Notes: a model not told the origin generated them from the sequence alone. Shown: positions 47,537 through 57,000, numbered from the stretch's first letter. The stretch: 64,000 bases of DNA from Shimia_B sp038528385 (GCA_038528385.1 JBCBET010000004.1:62001-126000); one strand, 5' to 3'. Made by a program: numbers and translations.

Positions 47537-49117
47537 TCAGCGGATCTGCTGACCGTTGGCGAAGACGCTCCCGTCAGGCTCTACCGCAAGGGTGGAGGTG
47601 AAGGTGTCCTCCTGCCCCGGCACCGGGCTCGCGAAGAGGCCGAGCATGAGGCGGGCGCCCATGCTCTGCTCCTGGGGCAGGAGCCCCATCATGACGAGCT
47701 TGTCGAGGAGCCCGCCCACGCCCTCGAGCCGCGCGGTGAGCTGGCCTTCCGGCGCGGGCAGCCCGTCGAAGGTCTCCCGGTCCGAATAGTCGAACCGCAC
47801 CGCGCCGTCGGCGGTGACGCGGGCACCGGCGGCGCTTAGCTCCAGCGCCTCGATCCGCGCGCCGCTCACCTCGCCCGGCAGCTCGTCATCCTCCTGGGCC
47901 GCCAGCGCGCTTTCGTTGAAGGGATCCACGAGCCAACGCCCGAGGCCGGCGAGGTCGATGACCAGCGTCGCCGGATCGCGCGGTAGTACGGCGGCCGGGT
48001 CGAAGAGATCCCAGATGAAATCGTCGAGCGCGAGCTCGCGCAGGGCGAGCCCGAGCCGGATCTCGCCCTCAGCCTCCCGCGGCGAGAGCGGCGTGGCGAA
48101 GGTGAAGGTCGAGCCGCCCAGCGCCACCGAGACGGGCACCGGAAGCTGATCGGTGAGCATGGCCGCCGTGAACGCGTCCGCGCGCCCCTCGTAGGACACC
48201 GCGCCTTCGGCGAGCGTGAGGCTCTGGGCGCCGGCCCCGGCGGTGATGTCCACGCTGCCCGAGGCGCCGCCGAAATCCACGTCGCCGCCCGGCGCCGTAT
48301 CCTCGAAGCTCAGGTTCCCGGCGGAGGCCGACGAGGTCGCCTCGAAGCGGACGGCGTAGCTGTCATCGGCCAGGAGGGTGCCCACCTCGTCCGAGCCCTC
48401 GCTGCCGTCCGGGAGCGCCACGCTCCCGGCCACCGCATAATCGAGGCTCTGGTAGTCGAGCGAGAAGCTGCCATCGCCCGGAATGTCGGCGGAAAGCGCG
48501 TAGGCGAGGGTGTCGATGGCGGTGGTGAAGCTCGTGCGGCGCGGGTCGCCTTCCTCCACGACGGAGCTCTGCGTGAGACCGGTGAGGGTGACCGCGATAT
48601 CGACCGCCTCGCCGTCCTCCTGCGGGCGCATCTCCTCGAGCTGGAGCGCCACTTCCCGGCTCGTGGCCTCGTGGCGCAGCGCCTCAGGGCTGCCGGAGGC
48701 GCGGATATCGGTGCCCCCGAGCGTCATGAGAAAGCGCGCGGAGAACGGCTCCCCGGCCTCGTCGACGCCGGTCAGGGTGATCGGGATCTCCTCGGTGAGC
48801 GTGACCGCCACCGCGCCGTCCCCGTCCTCTGCGAAGACGATATCGCCGAGCGCGACCTCCATGCGGAATTCGCCCTGCGCGGGGGCCATGTCCGGCGCGA
48901 AGACGAGGGCGGCATCGGCCACGGTAAGGCCATTGCCTGCCGCGCTGACGGGGCCCGTGCGCAGCGCGAGTTCCTCCCCGGCGGCCGCGAAGGAGCCCTG
49001 CCAGGAGCGCCAGACATCCGCCGCCGTCACCTCCGCCGCCGCAGAAGTGGCCGCGAGAGCAAAACACGCGACCGGCACCGCAAGGCTGCGGGGGACATGA
49101 CGGGATGGGCTTGGCAT
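47537..49117 (-). CDS. DUF2125 exported protein
   Basis: A 526-residue protein with a signal peptide (SLAVPVACFALAATSAAA). The rest is rich in Ala, Gly, Glu and short beta-strand-like segments with a clear acidic bias and few Lys. It fits the DUF2125 family of long, exported alphaproteobacterial proteins of unknown function. It is divergent from the enoyl-CoA hydratase gene. Confidence 0.82.
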   Translation of the reverse strand: MPSPSRHVPRSLAVPVACFALAATSAAAEVTAADVWRSWQGSFAAAGEELALRTGPVSAAGNGLTVADAALVFAPDMAPAQGEFRMEVALGDIVFAEDGDGAVAVTLTEEIPITLTGVDEAGEPFSARFLMTLGGTDIRASGSPEALRHEATSREVALQLEEMRPQEDGEAVDIAVTLTGLTQSSVVEEGDPRRTSFTTAIDTLAYALSADIPGDGSFSLDYQSLDYAVAGSVALPDGSEGSDEVGTLLADDSYAVRFEATSSASAGNLSFEDTAPGGDVDFGGASGSVDITAGAGAQSLTLAEGAVSYEGRADAFTAAMLTDQLPVPVSVALGGSTFTFATPLSPREAEGEIRLGLALRELALDDFIWDLFDPAAVLPRDPATLVIDLAGLGRWLVDPFNESALAAQEDDELPGEVSGARIEALELSAAGARVTADGAVRFDYSDRETFDGLPAPEGQLTARLEGVGGLLDKLVMMGLLPQEQSMGARLMLGLFASPVPGQEDTFTSTLAVEPDGSVFANGQQIR

Positions 49118-49204
49118 GGAGCAGGGTCCTTCAGAAATTCCTCGCTTGAGTGTTCCGGCGTTGCGCGGCAGGGGTCAAGGGCAGCGCGCGGCGGGGAGGC
49201 AATC

Positions 49205-49804
49205 GTGATCGATGTGGATGAGACAGACGGGGTGACACGGCTCACGCTGGCGCGTCCGGAGAAGGCGAACGCGCTCACGCGCGGGATGCTCGAGGACCTG
49301 CGCGACGCGGTGCGCGCGGCGCGGACGCCCGTGCTCGTGCTCACCGGGGCAGGCGGGGTCTTCTCCGCCGGGATGGATCTCGCCGCCGCCGGGGAGGGCC
49401 TCGCCACCGCGCCCGTCTGGGAGGAGCTTTCGGGCGCCATCGCGCGGTTTCCGGGGCTCAGCATCGCGGCGCTCAACGGGACGGCGGCGGGCGGAGCCCT
49501 CGGCATGGTGCTTGCCTGCGATCTGCGGGTGGCCGTGCCCGGTGCGCGCGTCTTCTACCCGGTGATGCGGCTGGGCTTTCTGCCGCAGCCCTCGGATCCG
49601 CGCCGCATGGCCGCCCTCATCGGCGCGCCGCGCGCCAAACGCATCCTCATGGCCGGCGAAAAGATCGACGCGGGGACCGCGCGGGACTGGGGCCTCTTCG
49701 ACAGTGTCGCCGAGGATCCCCTGGCCCAGGCGGAGGCCTGGAGCGCCGCCGCGCGGGCGGCAAAGCCCGGTCACGCCGCCGCCATCAAGGCTCTCTTCGA
49801 TTGA
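49205..49804 (+). CDS. Enoyl-CoA hydratase/isomerase-family protein
   Basis: A 199-residue crotonase-fold protein. Residues near VFSAGMDLAAAGEG and SIAALNGTAAGGALGMVLAC form the acyl-CoA site and oxyanion hole, and FYPVMRLGFLPQPSDPRRMA follows. At about 200 residues it is shorter than typical hydratases (about 260), lacking the usual C-terminal helices. The GTG at 49205 follows GGGGAGG. The substrate is unknown. Confidence 0.85.
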   Translation: MIDVDETDGVTRLTLARPEKANALTRGMLEDLRDAVRAARTPVLVLTGAGGVFSAGMDLAAAGEGLATAPVWEELSGAIARFPGLSIAALNGTAAGGALGMVLACDLRVAVPGARVFYPVMRLGFLPQPSDPRRMAALIGAPRAKRILMAGEKIDAGTARDWGLFDSVAEDPLAQAEAWSAAARAAKPGHAAAIKALFD

Positions 49805-49921
49805 GGGAGACCCGCCGCCCCGGCGTGCCGTGGCGCGCGCAGCGCGCCACCGAAGGCGCAAGCGACAGCGCAGCGGGGAGGGGGGCGGGCCCGCCCTTGA
49901 AAAGAGCGCTTTGGTCCCGGC

Positions 49922-50248
49922 TCAGCGCTTGCGCTTGCCGCCGGGTACGCGGCTCAGGAAGCCCGGCGGGCGCTTGGCCACCCAGCGGGCGAAACTCGCG
50001 AGGCGGGGATGGCTGCGCAGCGCCTCGGGCGTGTGGTAGCTCCGCGCGAGCTCGGCCTCCGTCAGCGTCGCATGCACTTCCTTGTGGCAAATATGGTGCA
50101 TGAGAACCGTGGGCCCGCCCTTTCCGCCTTTGAGCTTCGGGACGAGGTGGTGCAGGCTCTGCGGCACCCCGGGGGGGATGTCGCGCCCGCAGAGCGGGCA
50201 GACCGGCAGCGTCTCGTCTTGATGGGCGTCTTGATGGGCGTTTCTCAC
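49922..50248 (-). CDS. Small HNH endonuclease-domain protein
   Basis: A 108-residue protein with CPLCGRDIP (C17, C20) and HHLVPKLKGGKGGPTVLMHH, then CHKEVHA (residues 54-60), the metal-binding HNH arrangement of this family. The C-terminus is basic. A GTG at 50248 is chosen; the long upstream extension has no family character. No toxin or restriction partner is seen. It is divergent from the flavoprotein gene with about 43 bases between starts. Confidence 0.82.
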   Translation of the reverse strand: MRNAHQDAHQDETLPVCPLCGRDIPPGVPQSLHHLVPKLKGGKGGPTVLMHHICHKEVHATLTEAELARSYHTPEALRSHPRLASFARWVAKRPPGFLSRVPGGKRKR

Positions 50249-50291
50249 CCGGCCAAGGATGGCGCGGAACCGCGGAGGGGCAAGGCGACGG

Positions 50292-51473
50292 ATGCAGAGT
50301 GACGGCCCGGAGGAGCCGATCGAGGCGCTCGTCATCGGCGGCGGCCCTGCGGGGCTCGCGGCGGCCGAGATGCTCGTGGAGGGCGGGCACCGGGTCGTCC
50401 TCACAGAGGCCAAGCCGTCGCTCGCGCGGAAATTTCTCATGGCCGGCAAGAGCGGGCTCAACATCACCAAGGACGAGGGGCGCGCGGCGTTGCAGGCGGC
50501 CATCGGCTGCCCGCGGATGGATCCGATCCTCGCCGCCTTCGACGCCGAGGCCGTGCGCCGCTGGGCGCAAGGCCTCGGTCAGCAGGTCTTCACAGGGACC
50601 TCAGGGCGGGTCTTTCCTGTAGCCATGAAGGCCTCTCCCCTGCTCCGCGCGTGGCTCGCCCGGCTCGGGGATATCGAGCGCCGCGTGGGCTGGCGCTGGA
50701 CGGGCTTTGCGGGCGAGGCCCACCGGTTCGAGACGCCCGAGGGACCTCGCATCCTCGCACCCCGCGCCACGATCTTCGCGTTGGGCGGGGCGAGCTGGGC
50801 GCGCCTCGGCTCCGACGGCGCCTGGGCCGCGCCGTTCCGCGCAGCGGGACTTCCCGTCACGCCTTTCGCACCCGCCAATATGGGGCTCAGGGTGGACTGG
50901 TCCCCACACATGGAGCCCTTTTTCGGCGCGCCTCTGAAGAACGTGGCGCTCACCTGCGCGGGCCGCCGGGCGTTGGGGGAATTCGTCCTCTCCCAGGCGG
51001 GTCTTGAAGGGAGCCTCATCTACGCTCTCTCCCCCGAACTCAGGAGCGGCGCGCCGCTCCTCCTCGACCTGAAGCCCGGGCTCGGCGCCGAGGAGGTGGC
51101 CCGGAGGCTCGCCGCGCGCCCCGCGAAGGAAAGCCTGCCCAACCGCCTGCGCAAGGCGCTCGGGCTCGCCGGGCCCGCCCGCGCGCTCCTCCAGGAATTC
51201 GGGCGCCCGCTCTCGGACGGCCTCCCCGGGAAAATCAAGGCGCTCGAGCTCGCCCATGGCGGGCCGCGCCCCCTCGACGAGGCGATCTCGGTGGCCGGTG
51301 GGCTGGCCTGGACGGCGCTCGATGCAGACCTCATGCTCCGGGACAGGCCCGGCACGTTCTGCGCGGGAGAGATGCTCGACTGGGAAGCGCCCACGGGCGG
51401 CTACCTGATCACGGGCTCCCTGGCCACGGGACGCTGGGCGGGGCGCGCCGCTGCGGGCTTTCTCGCGCGGTGA
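50292..51473 (+). CDS. HI0933/BaiN-like flavoprotein
   Basis: A 393-residue FAD-binding protein. VIGGGPAGLAAAEMLVEGGH is the N-terminal Rossmann motif, KFLMAGKSGLNITKDE is the family block, and TFCAGEMLDWEAPTGGYLIT is the C-terminal FAD contact typical of HI0933-like proteins. Members reduce or oxidise unknown substrates. I chose the ATG at 50292 over one at 50259. Confidence 0.88.
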   Translation: MQSDGPEEPIEALVIGGGPAGLAAAEMLVEGGHRVVLTEAKPSLARKFLMAGKSGLNITKDEGRAALQAAIGCPRMDPILAAFDAEAVRRWAQGLGQQVFTGTSGRVFPVAMKASPLLRAWLARLGDIERRVGWRWTGFAGEAHRFETPEGPRILAPRATIFALGGASWARLGSDGAWAAPFRAAGLPVTPFAPANMGLRVDWSPHMEPFFGAPLKNVALTCAGRRALGEFVLSQAGLEGSLIYALSPELRSGAPLLLDLKPGLGAEEVARRLAARPAKESLPNRLRKALGLAGPARALLQEFGRPLSDGLPGKIKALELAHGGPRPLDEAISVAGGLAWTALDADLMLRDRPGTFCAGEMLDWEAPTGGYLITGSLATGRWAGRAAAGFLAR

Positions 51474-51649
51474 GGGGGCGGGACGGCCTCCGGCGGCCCT
51501 CCGGGGGAAGTACGGGGCACAAAGAAGACGGGTCGGCGCGGTATGGGCGCGGTGCGCGCGTAGTTGCAGCGCCGTGCGAGCCGGGTTTCCGTCCCGCGTG
51601 GCTCCCGTTCAAGTCCCGGGTGGGGGGTCGGCGTCGGGTCAGGCCCGTT

Positions 51650-52240
51650 TCAATCCCGGGCTTGCGCGCGTTTGTAGGCGTCGCGGGCGCGCAGCGGTCT
51701 GGCATAGTCCTTGAGGTCCTGGCGCTCCATGGGAAACTTGGCCGCGATGGCCCAGCCGAGGCAGTGGACGGCGATGATGTCGGCGATGGTCATCGTCTCG
51801 CCCATGAGGAAGGGGCCCTCGATGCGGTTCGCCAGCCGCTCGGCGGCGGTGTGGAATTCTTCCCGGGCGCTGTCCTTGATGGCGGGGACGCGCAACGCCT
51901 CGGGCAGGCCGAAGCTGTGGCGCGCCACCGTCCACAGGAGGGTTTCGACCTCGTCGAGCAGGAACTGCGTGTGCCCGTCCTGGCGCGCGCGTGCGAGGCT
52001 CCCCGCAGGGAAGGTGAGCGCGCCGTGCTTGTCGGCGAGGTAGGTGAGGATGGCCGTGCTGTCGGTCAGCGGCTGGCCGTCCACGACGAGCACGGGCAGC
52101 TTGCCCAGCGGATTGAGCGCCGTGATCTCCGGCGTGCGGGGACCTGTCAGGTGATGGACGTAGTCCACCCCGAGCTCTTCCAGCATCCAGAGGACCCGGA
52201 AGGCGCGGCTGCGCCCCGTGCCGTGCAATTCGTAGGTCAT
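51650..52240 (-). CDS. Glutathione S-transferase family protein
   Basis: A 196-residue GST: N-terminal thioredoxin-like domain (GTGRSRAFRVLWMLEELGVD; NPLGKLPVLVVDGQPLTDS) and a helical C-terminal domain (FLLDEVETLLWTVARHSFGL; GPFLMGETMTIADIIAVHCL). The substrate is unknown. Its ATG shares one base with the holA stop (TGATG), so it is the last gene of the leuS-lptE-holA transcript or coupled to it. Confidence 0.88.
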   Translation of the reverse strand: MTYELHGTGRSRAFRVLWMLEELGVDYVHHLTGPRTPEITALNPLGKLPVLVVDGQPLTDSTAILTYLADKHGALTFPAGSLARARQDGHTQFLLDEVETLLWTVARHSFGLPEALRVPAIKDSAREEFHTAAERLANRIEGPFLMGETMTIADIIAVHCLGWAIAAKFPMERQDLKDYARPLRARDAYKRAQARD

Positions 52241-53265
52241 CAGCGTCTTCCTCGCATCGCCACGCGTATCAATGTGCGTTCCATGAGCGCCATCTGCGGC
52301 GCGGTTTGGGCGGCGGAGCGGAGCGTGAGATCCGTCTCCAGCAGGTCACTCAGCGCGCCTTCGAGCTTCATCGCGCCCCAGGCCTGGGCCTGGCGCAGCA
52401 TGCGGTCCCGGCGCGGCCCGAAGACCGGAGGCCGGAGCCGCGCGATGCCCTGGCCTGCGCCGCCGGGATCGGAGGCGGCGGTGTGGAGCGCGCGGAAATG
52501 CCGGCCGGCCTGGATCGCCAGCGCCACGGGCGCCACGCCCTGCGCCTCGAGCCGGCGCAGCATGGGGCCGAGTTCCGGCGTGCGGCCCTCGGCCACGATG
52601 TTGAGGAGGTCGTCGAGGGCTGCATCGGTGCTGGCGGGCGCGCAGGCCTCCACGTCGGCGGCGCTCACGGGCGCCTCCTGACCGCGGGTATAGAGCGCCA
52701 CCTTCTCCAGCGTCTGGGCGAAGTCGCCGGGGTCGAGGATGCGCGAGAGCGCCGTGAGCGCCTCCATCCCGTCGCGGGCGACCGCGCCGAGCCGGGCCCT
52801 CTGCATCATGGCCTCGATCTCGCCCCGGCTGGGCGGGTCGTCGTAGATGCCCGCGGCGTAGGCATTGGGATGCCCTTCAAAGAGCTTGCGGAGCGCGGAG
52901 CGCGCGGTGAGGCTGCCGGCCGTGAGCACGATCTGCGCATCGCCGTCGCGCCAGTCTTGGAGGGCGGCCTCCACCGTCTTCGCGAGGCCGTCGGTGGCGT
53001 CCTCGACGAAGGCCACGCGGGGCCCGGGGAAAAAGCCCGTGGCCTTGAGCGCGTCGAGGAGGCGCGCGGGCTCCTTTCTCAGGTCCGCACCGGTCATCCG
53101 GGTCAGGCGCATCTCCTCCTCGCCGCGGGGTCCGATGAGGGCGGCGATGAGTTCCTGCCGCTTGAGCGCCACGCGCATGGCATCAGTGCCGTAGATCAGG
53201 AGGCCGGTCTTCGCGGGGTCGGGCCGCGCGAAATAGGCGGCGGCGTCCCGCGGGGAGAGCTTCAT
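52240..53265 (-). CDS. holA: DNA polymerase III delta subunit
   Basis: Clamp-loader subunit that opens the beta sliding clamp. It has 341 residues: an N-terminal region (PDPAKTGLLIYGTDAMRVAL) resembling a degenerate AAA+ P-loop, FPGPRVAFVEDATDGLAKTV, and a C-terminal helical collar region (LALIQ-like RAALIRVAMR). Its ATG overlaps the lptE stop by 4 bases. Confidence 0.9.
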   Translation of the reverse strand: MKLSPRDAAAYFARPDPAKTGLLIYGTDAMRVALKRQELIAALIGPRGEEEMRLTRMTGADLRKEPARLLDALKATGFFPGPRVAFVEDATDGLAKTVEAALQDWRDGDAQIVLTAGSLTARSALRKLFEGHPNAYAAGIYDDPPSRGEIEAMMQRARLGAVARDGMEALTALSRILDPGDFAQTLEKVALYTRGQEAPVSAADVEACAPASTDAALDDLLNIVAEGRTPELGPMLRRLEAQGVAPVALAIQAGRHFRALHTAASDPGGAGQGIARLRPPVFGPRRDRMLRQAQAWGAMKLEGALSDLLETDLTLRSAAQTAPQMALMERTLIRVAMRGRR

Positions 53266-53744
53266 GCCGCGAGCTCCGCGGCGAGGGCGGTGACGATGCG
53301 GTCGGCGAGAATCTCCATGAGCCGCGTCTCCGCGTCCGCGCGGGCGGCGCGGGTGGCCACGGTCGTGCCGGAGGCGGAATAGGCGGTGAAGCCGCGCACA
53401 TCGCCCTGCGCCACCGTCCCGCCCTCCAGGTTCGCGAGCGTGTAGCGGGCCGTGCCGGTGAGGGTGAAGCGGTCGATCTCCTGCGTGCGGGTGATGACGG
53501 AGCCCGCCTCGTCGAGGTCGGCCGCAACGGCCAGCTTGAAGCGCGGCGCCTCCGCGTCGCCCAGCCGGATGTTGAGGGCCCGCGTGAGGCGGAAGGCGTT
53601 GGCGCTGTCGGGTGTGCCGAGCGCCACCGACCCGCGCAGGGCGCGCGCGCCCGTGCCCGGGGCGTAGACCGGCGTGAAGCCGCAGGCGGGCAGGAGGGCG
53701 AGCCCGCCCAGGAGGCTCCGGCGGGTCAGCCTAGACCACGACAT
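53262..53744 (-). CDS. lptE: LPS-assembly lipoprotein
   Basis: A 160-residue outer-membrane lipoprotein that plugs LptD. A twin-arginine-like/Sec signal (LTRRSLLGGLALLPACGF) has a lipobox around LPAC, so Cys21 would be acylated. The mature beta-sandwich has alternating strands (FRLTRALNIRLGD; RFTLTGTARYTLANLEGGTV). The gene overlaps the leuS stop by 14 bases and the holA start by 4 bases. Confidence 0.88.
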   Translation of the reverse strand: MSWSRLTRRSLLGGLALLPACGFTPVYAPGTGARALRGSVALGTPDSANAFRLTRALNIRLGDAEAPRFKLAVAADLDEAGSVITRTQEIDRFTLTGTARYTLANLEGGTVAQGDVRGFTAYSASGTTVATRAARADAETRLMEILADRIVTALAAELAA

Positions 53745-56322
53745 TCACGATCCGTCCGGGGACGACGATGAGCTTCTTCGGGCTGCCGCCCGCCAGCGCG
53801 CGTTGCACCGCCTCGTTGGCGAGCACCATCGCCTCGAGCTCGTCCTTCGCGATGTCCTTGGCGACAGTCAGCTCGTCGCGGCGCTTGCCGTTGATCTGAA
53901 CGGGCAGGGTCACGGTGTCTTCGACGAGCATGGCCTCGTCCGCCACGGGCCAGGGCGCGGCGGCGCAGAGCCCCTCGCCGCCCTGGATCGCCCAGATATC
54001 CTCCGCGAGGTGGGGCGTCATGGGCGCCATGAGCTGCGCGAGCGTCATGACCGCGGCGCGCTGGGCGTCGTGGGAGGCCTTGGATTTCGAGAGCGTGGCG
54101 GTGAAGGCGTAGAGCTTTGCGATGGCGGCGTTGAAGCCGAAGGACTCCACGCCCATCGTCACGTCGCGGATGGTCTTGTGCATCTCGCGGAGCAGCGCCT
54201 GGTCATGCGCCCCGCCCCGGACCTGATCCGGGGCCTCTGCCGCCATCCCCGAGATCCGATCGGAAAGCGCCCACACCCGCCCGAGATGCTTGAAGGCGGC
54301 CTCGGCGCCGGAGGCCGTCCATTCCACGTCCCGCTCTGGCGGCGAATCCGACAGCGCGAACCAGCGTGCCGTGTCGGCCCCATAGGCCTCGATGATGGAG
54401 AGCGGATCGACGACGTTGTTCTTGGATTTCGACATCTTGGCGGAGGGCACCACCTCCACCTCCGCGCCGCCGTCCTTGAGAACTGCCCTGCCGTCCTTCA
54501 CATCCACATCCTCTGGGTAGTGATAGACGGCGCGCCCGTCCTTCTCGGAGCGGTAGATCGCATGGGTCACCATGCCCTGCGTGAAGAGCGCGTTGAACGG
54601 CTCCGCGCATGCCTCCGGCAGGTGGCCCGTCTTGATCATCGCGCGCGCGAAGAAGCGGGAATAGAGGAGGTGCAGGATCGCGTGCTCCACGCCGCCGATA
54701 TACTGATCGACGTTCATCCAGTAGCGGGCGGCCTCCATGTCCGTGGGCGTCTCCGCGCGGGGCGCAGTGAAGCGGGTGTAATACCAGCTCGAGTCCACGA
54801 ACGTGTCCATCGTGTCGGTCTCGCGCTTGGCCATCTTCCCGCAGGCGGGGCAGGGCACGTCGCGCCAGGTGGGATGACGGTCGAGCGGATTGCCGGGGAT
54901 GGAGAAGTCGATGGGCTCGTTGCCGTTATCGTAGGGCAGCTCGACGGGCAGGTTTTCCTTCTTTTCCGGCACCACGCCGCAATCGGCGCAATGCACGACG
55001 GGGATCGGGCAGCCCCAGTAGCGCTGCCGCGAGAGGCCCCAGTCGCGCAGGCGGAACTTGGTCTGGCCCGCGCCGATGCCCTTCTTTTCGGCCCAGGCGA
55101 TGGCGGCGTCGATGGCGGCCTCGCCCGTCTGCTGTGCCTCGCCCGCGAGGAGCTTCACATAGGTGACCTCCTCCTCCTTGCCGGGCACGTAGGCCGCCCC
55201 GCCGTCCTCGGGCAGCGTGATCTCGCCATCCTTTGGCACATAGGTGGAGATGACCGGCAGCTCGTATTTCCGCGCGAAGTCCAGGTCGCGCGCGTCATGC
55301 GCCGGGCAGCCGAAGATCGCGCCGGTGCCGTAATCCATGAGGATGAAATTGGCGATATAGACGGGGAGCTCCCAGTCCGGATCGGCCGGGTGGCGCACGC
55401 GGAGCCCGGTATCGAGGCCCATCTTTTCCGCCTTTTCGATGGCCTCGGCGGTCGTCCCGCCCTTCCGGCACTCCGCGCAGAAGGCCGCGACGGCGGGGTT
55501 CACCGCCTCGAGCTCTTTCGCGATGGGATGATCGGCGGCGATGCCCACAAAGGACGCGCCCAGAAGCGTGTCGGGCCGCGTCGTGTAGACCTCGATCTGT
55601 TGCCCCTCTTCCCCCACCACGTCGAAGGAGAATTGCAACCCGCGGGAGCGTCCGATCCAGTTCTCCTGCATAAGCCGCACCTTGGCGGGCCAGTCGTCCA
55701 GTCCGTCCAGAGCCTCGAGCAGCTCATCGGCCATGTCCGAGATCTTGAAGAACCACTGCGTGAGCTCGCGCTTCTCCACCTCGGCACCCGAGCGCCAGCC
55801 CTTGCCGTCGATCACCTGCTCGTTGGCGAGCACGGTCATATCCACCGGGTCCCAGTTCACGACCGCCGGCTTGCGGTCGACGAGGCCCGCCTCGAGCATG
55901 TCGAGGAAAAGCGCCTGCTGCTGGCCGTAATAGTCCGGGTCGCAGGTGGCGAACATGCGCGACCAGTCGAGCGAGAGACCCAGCGGTTTGAACTGTTCGA
56001 CCATTGTGTCGATATTGGCGTAGGTCCAATCCTTCGGGTGCCCGCCGGAAGCCATGGCGGCGTTCTCGGCGGGCATGCCGAACGCGTCGAAGCCCATGGG
56101 ATGGAGGACGGCATGGCCCGTGGCCATCTTGTGGCGCGCGATGACGTCGCCCATGGCGTAGTTGCGCACATGGCCCATATGGAGCCGGCCCGACGGATAG
56201 GGGAACATCTCCAGCACGTAGTATTTCGGCTTCGCGGGGTCGCGCGTGGCGGTGAAGAGCCCGGCCTCTTCCCAGGCTTTCTGCCAGCGGGCCTCGATCT
56301 CTGCGGGGGCGTAGGCGGGCAT
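53731..56322 (-). CDS. leuS: Leucyl-tRNA synthetase
   Basis: Charges tRNA-Leu. It has 863 residues with the HMGH motif (residues 48-51 in PSGRLHMGHVRNYAMGD), the CP1 editing domain (RSRGLQFSFDVVGEEGQQIE; TTRPDTLLGASFVGIAADHP), and the KMSKS loop in SAKMSKSKNNVVDP. The stretch EAPDQVRGGAH, in the C-terminal anticodon-binding half near residue 698, is encoded by the 21-base palindrome that also occurs beside lpxK. The frame is intact. It is the first gene of leuS-lptE-holA-GST. Confidence 0.96.
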   Translation of the reverse strand: MPAYAPAEIEARWQKAWEEAGLFTATRDPAKPKYYVLEMFPYPSGRLHMGHVRNYAMGDVIARHKMATGHAVLHPMGFDAFGMPAENAAMASGGHPKDWTYANIDTMVEQFKPLGLSLDWSRMFATCDPDYYGQQQALFLDMLEAGLVDRKPAVVNWDPVDMTVLANEQVIDGKGWRSGAEVEKRELTQWFFKISDMADELLEALDGLDDWPAKVRLMQENWIGRSRGLQFSFDVVGEEGQQIEVYTTRPDTLLGASFVGIAADHPIAKELEAVNPAVAAFCAECRKGGTTAEAIEKAEKMGLDTGLRVRHPADPDWELPVYIANFILMDYGTGAIFGCPAHDARDLDFARKYELPVISTYVPKDGEITLPEDGGAAYVPGKEEEVTYVKLLAGEAQQTGEAAIDAAIAWAEKKGIGAGQTKFRLRDWGLSRQRYWGCPIPVVHCADCGVVPEKKENLPVELPYDNGNEPIDFSIPGNPLDRHPTWRDVPCPACGKMAKRETDTMDTFVDSSWYYTRFTAPRAETPTDMEAARYWMNVDQYIGGVEHAILHLLYSRFFARAMIKTGHLPEACAEPFNALFTQGMVTHAIYRSEKDGRAVYHYPEDVDVKDGRAVLKDGGAEVEVVPSAKMSKSKNNVVDPLSIIEAYGADTARWFALSDSPPERDVEWTASGAEAAFKHLGRVWALSDRISGMAAEAPDQVRGGAHDQALLREMHKTIRDVTMGVESFGFNAAIAKLYAFTATLSKSKASHDAQRAAVMTLAQLMAPMTPHLAEDIWAIQGGEGLCAAAPWPVADEAMLVEDTVTLPVQINGKRRDELTVAKDIAKDELEAMVLANEAVQRALAGGSPKKLIVVPGRIVNVVV
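54214..54234. repeat. 21-base palindrome inside the leuS coding region
   Basis: The exact reverse complement of the copy at 42997-43017. It is read in frame on the minus strand and encodes APDQVRG in a linker of the LeuRS C-terminal region. Confidence 0.92.
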
Positions 56323-56362
56323 GGAGCGTCCATTCCTGATGCGAACATGACAAATGCGGAGC

Positions 56363-56388
56363 CCACGAATTTCTTCGGAAATTCGTGG
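56363..56388. repeat. Inverted repeat with TTCG loop (copy 2)
   Basis: An 11-bp stem, CCACGAATTTC / GAAATTCGTGG, closes a TTCG loop. It shares this core with copy 1 at 666-693. It lies 41 bases upstream of the leuS start, on the same side relative to the gene as copy 1 is to aroC. Confidence 0.85.
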
Positions 56389-56432
56389 CGCCGAGCAGAG
56401 GTTTAGGCGCTTCGGAGCGGGGAGGCCAGAGC

Positions 56433-56861
56433 CTAGCGGCGGGCGTCGATGTTCCCGGTGCGAAGCTGCCGGGCGCGGGTCAGGATGGCGTCTTCCACGG
56501 CGCGCACGGTGGAGGGGCTCGCCGGGCCCGAGCGGGTCAGGAGCGAGAGCTTGAGCGACCGCGCGTCGAGCGCGGGATCGCTCACCAGCACCGTGGCGCG
56601 GTAGGCGCGGCCCCCGCCCGGCGGCGTGCCGAAGCCCGTGACGATGACGCCCGTGAACGGATCCACCGTCTGCACCGGCAAAAAGCTCAGCACGTCGAGG
56701 GCGGCATTCCAGATGTAGCGGTTCACGGCCACCGTGTCACCGCCGCGCACCCGGGTGGCCTGCTCGGTGGGGGGCGCGTCGCCCCGCCCGCCGAAGAGCC
56801 CGCCGCCGCAGCCCGTGAGGGCCATGGCGCCCAAAAGCCCGAGAATGCGCAATACGGTCAT
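56433..56861 (-). CDS. DUF3576 lipoprotein
   Basis: A 142-residue protein with a lipoprotein signal (LRILGLLGAMALTGCGGGLF, lipobox ALTGC). The mature part carries the DUF3576 block VNRYIWNAALDVLSFLPVQT and SDPALDARSLKLSLL. It is predicted in the outer membrane or periplasm; function unknown. The ATG at 56861 is chosen. It is transcribed toward the leuS gene, with 110 bases between them. Confidence 0.86.
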   Translation of the reverse strand: MTVLRILGLLGAMALTGCGGGLFGGRGDAPPTEQATRVRGGDTVAVNRYIWNAALDVLSFLPVQTVDPFTGVIVTGFGTPPGGGRAYRATVLVSDPALDARSLKLSLLTRSGPASPSTVRAVEDAILTRARQLRTGNIDARR

Positions 56862-56950
56862 GGTGTCCTCATCCCCCGGAAACTCCTGTCGAATACCCGC
56901 GTTCCCGCGCGCTGCCAAGGGGTTAGGCCCCCCCGGAGGCCCGCGCAAAA

Positions 56951-56978
56951 AGAAAGAGCGGCCCCGAGGGACCGCTCT
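56951..56978 (-). terminator. Rho-independent terminator after the porin gene
   Basis: On the minus strand AGAGCGGTC / GGGCCGCTCT form a stem, followed by TTCTTTTT. It lies 22 bases after the porin stop. Confidence 0.85.
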
Positions 56979-57000
56979 GACTTTGGACTTGAGGCTTCGA

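Noticed and set aside
53674..56406. A 910-codon open frame on the plus strand opposite leuS
   Set aside because: Its translation is rich in Arg, Gly, His and Val without any motif, and it lies exactly antisense to the full leuS gene. GC-rich genomes give such frames by third-position bias.
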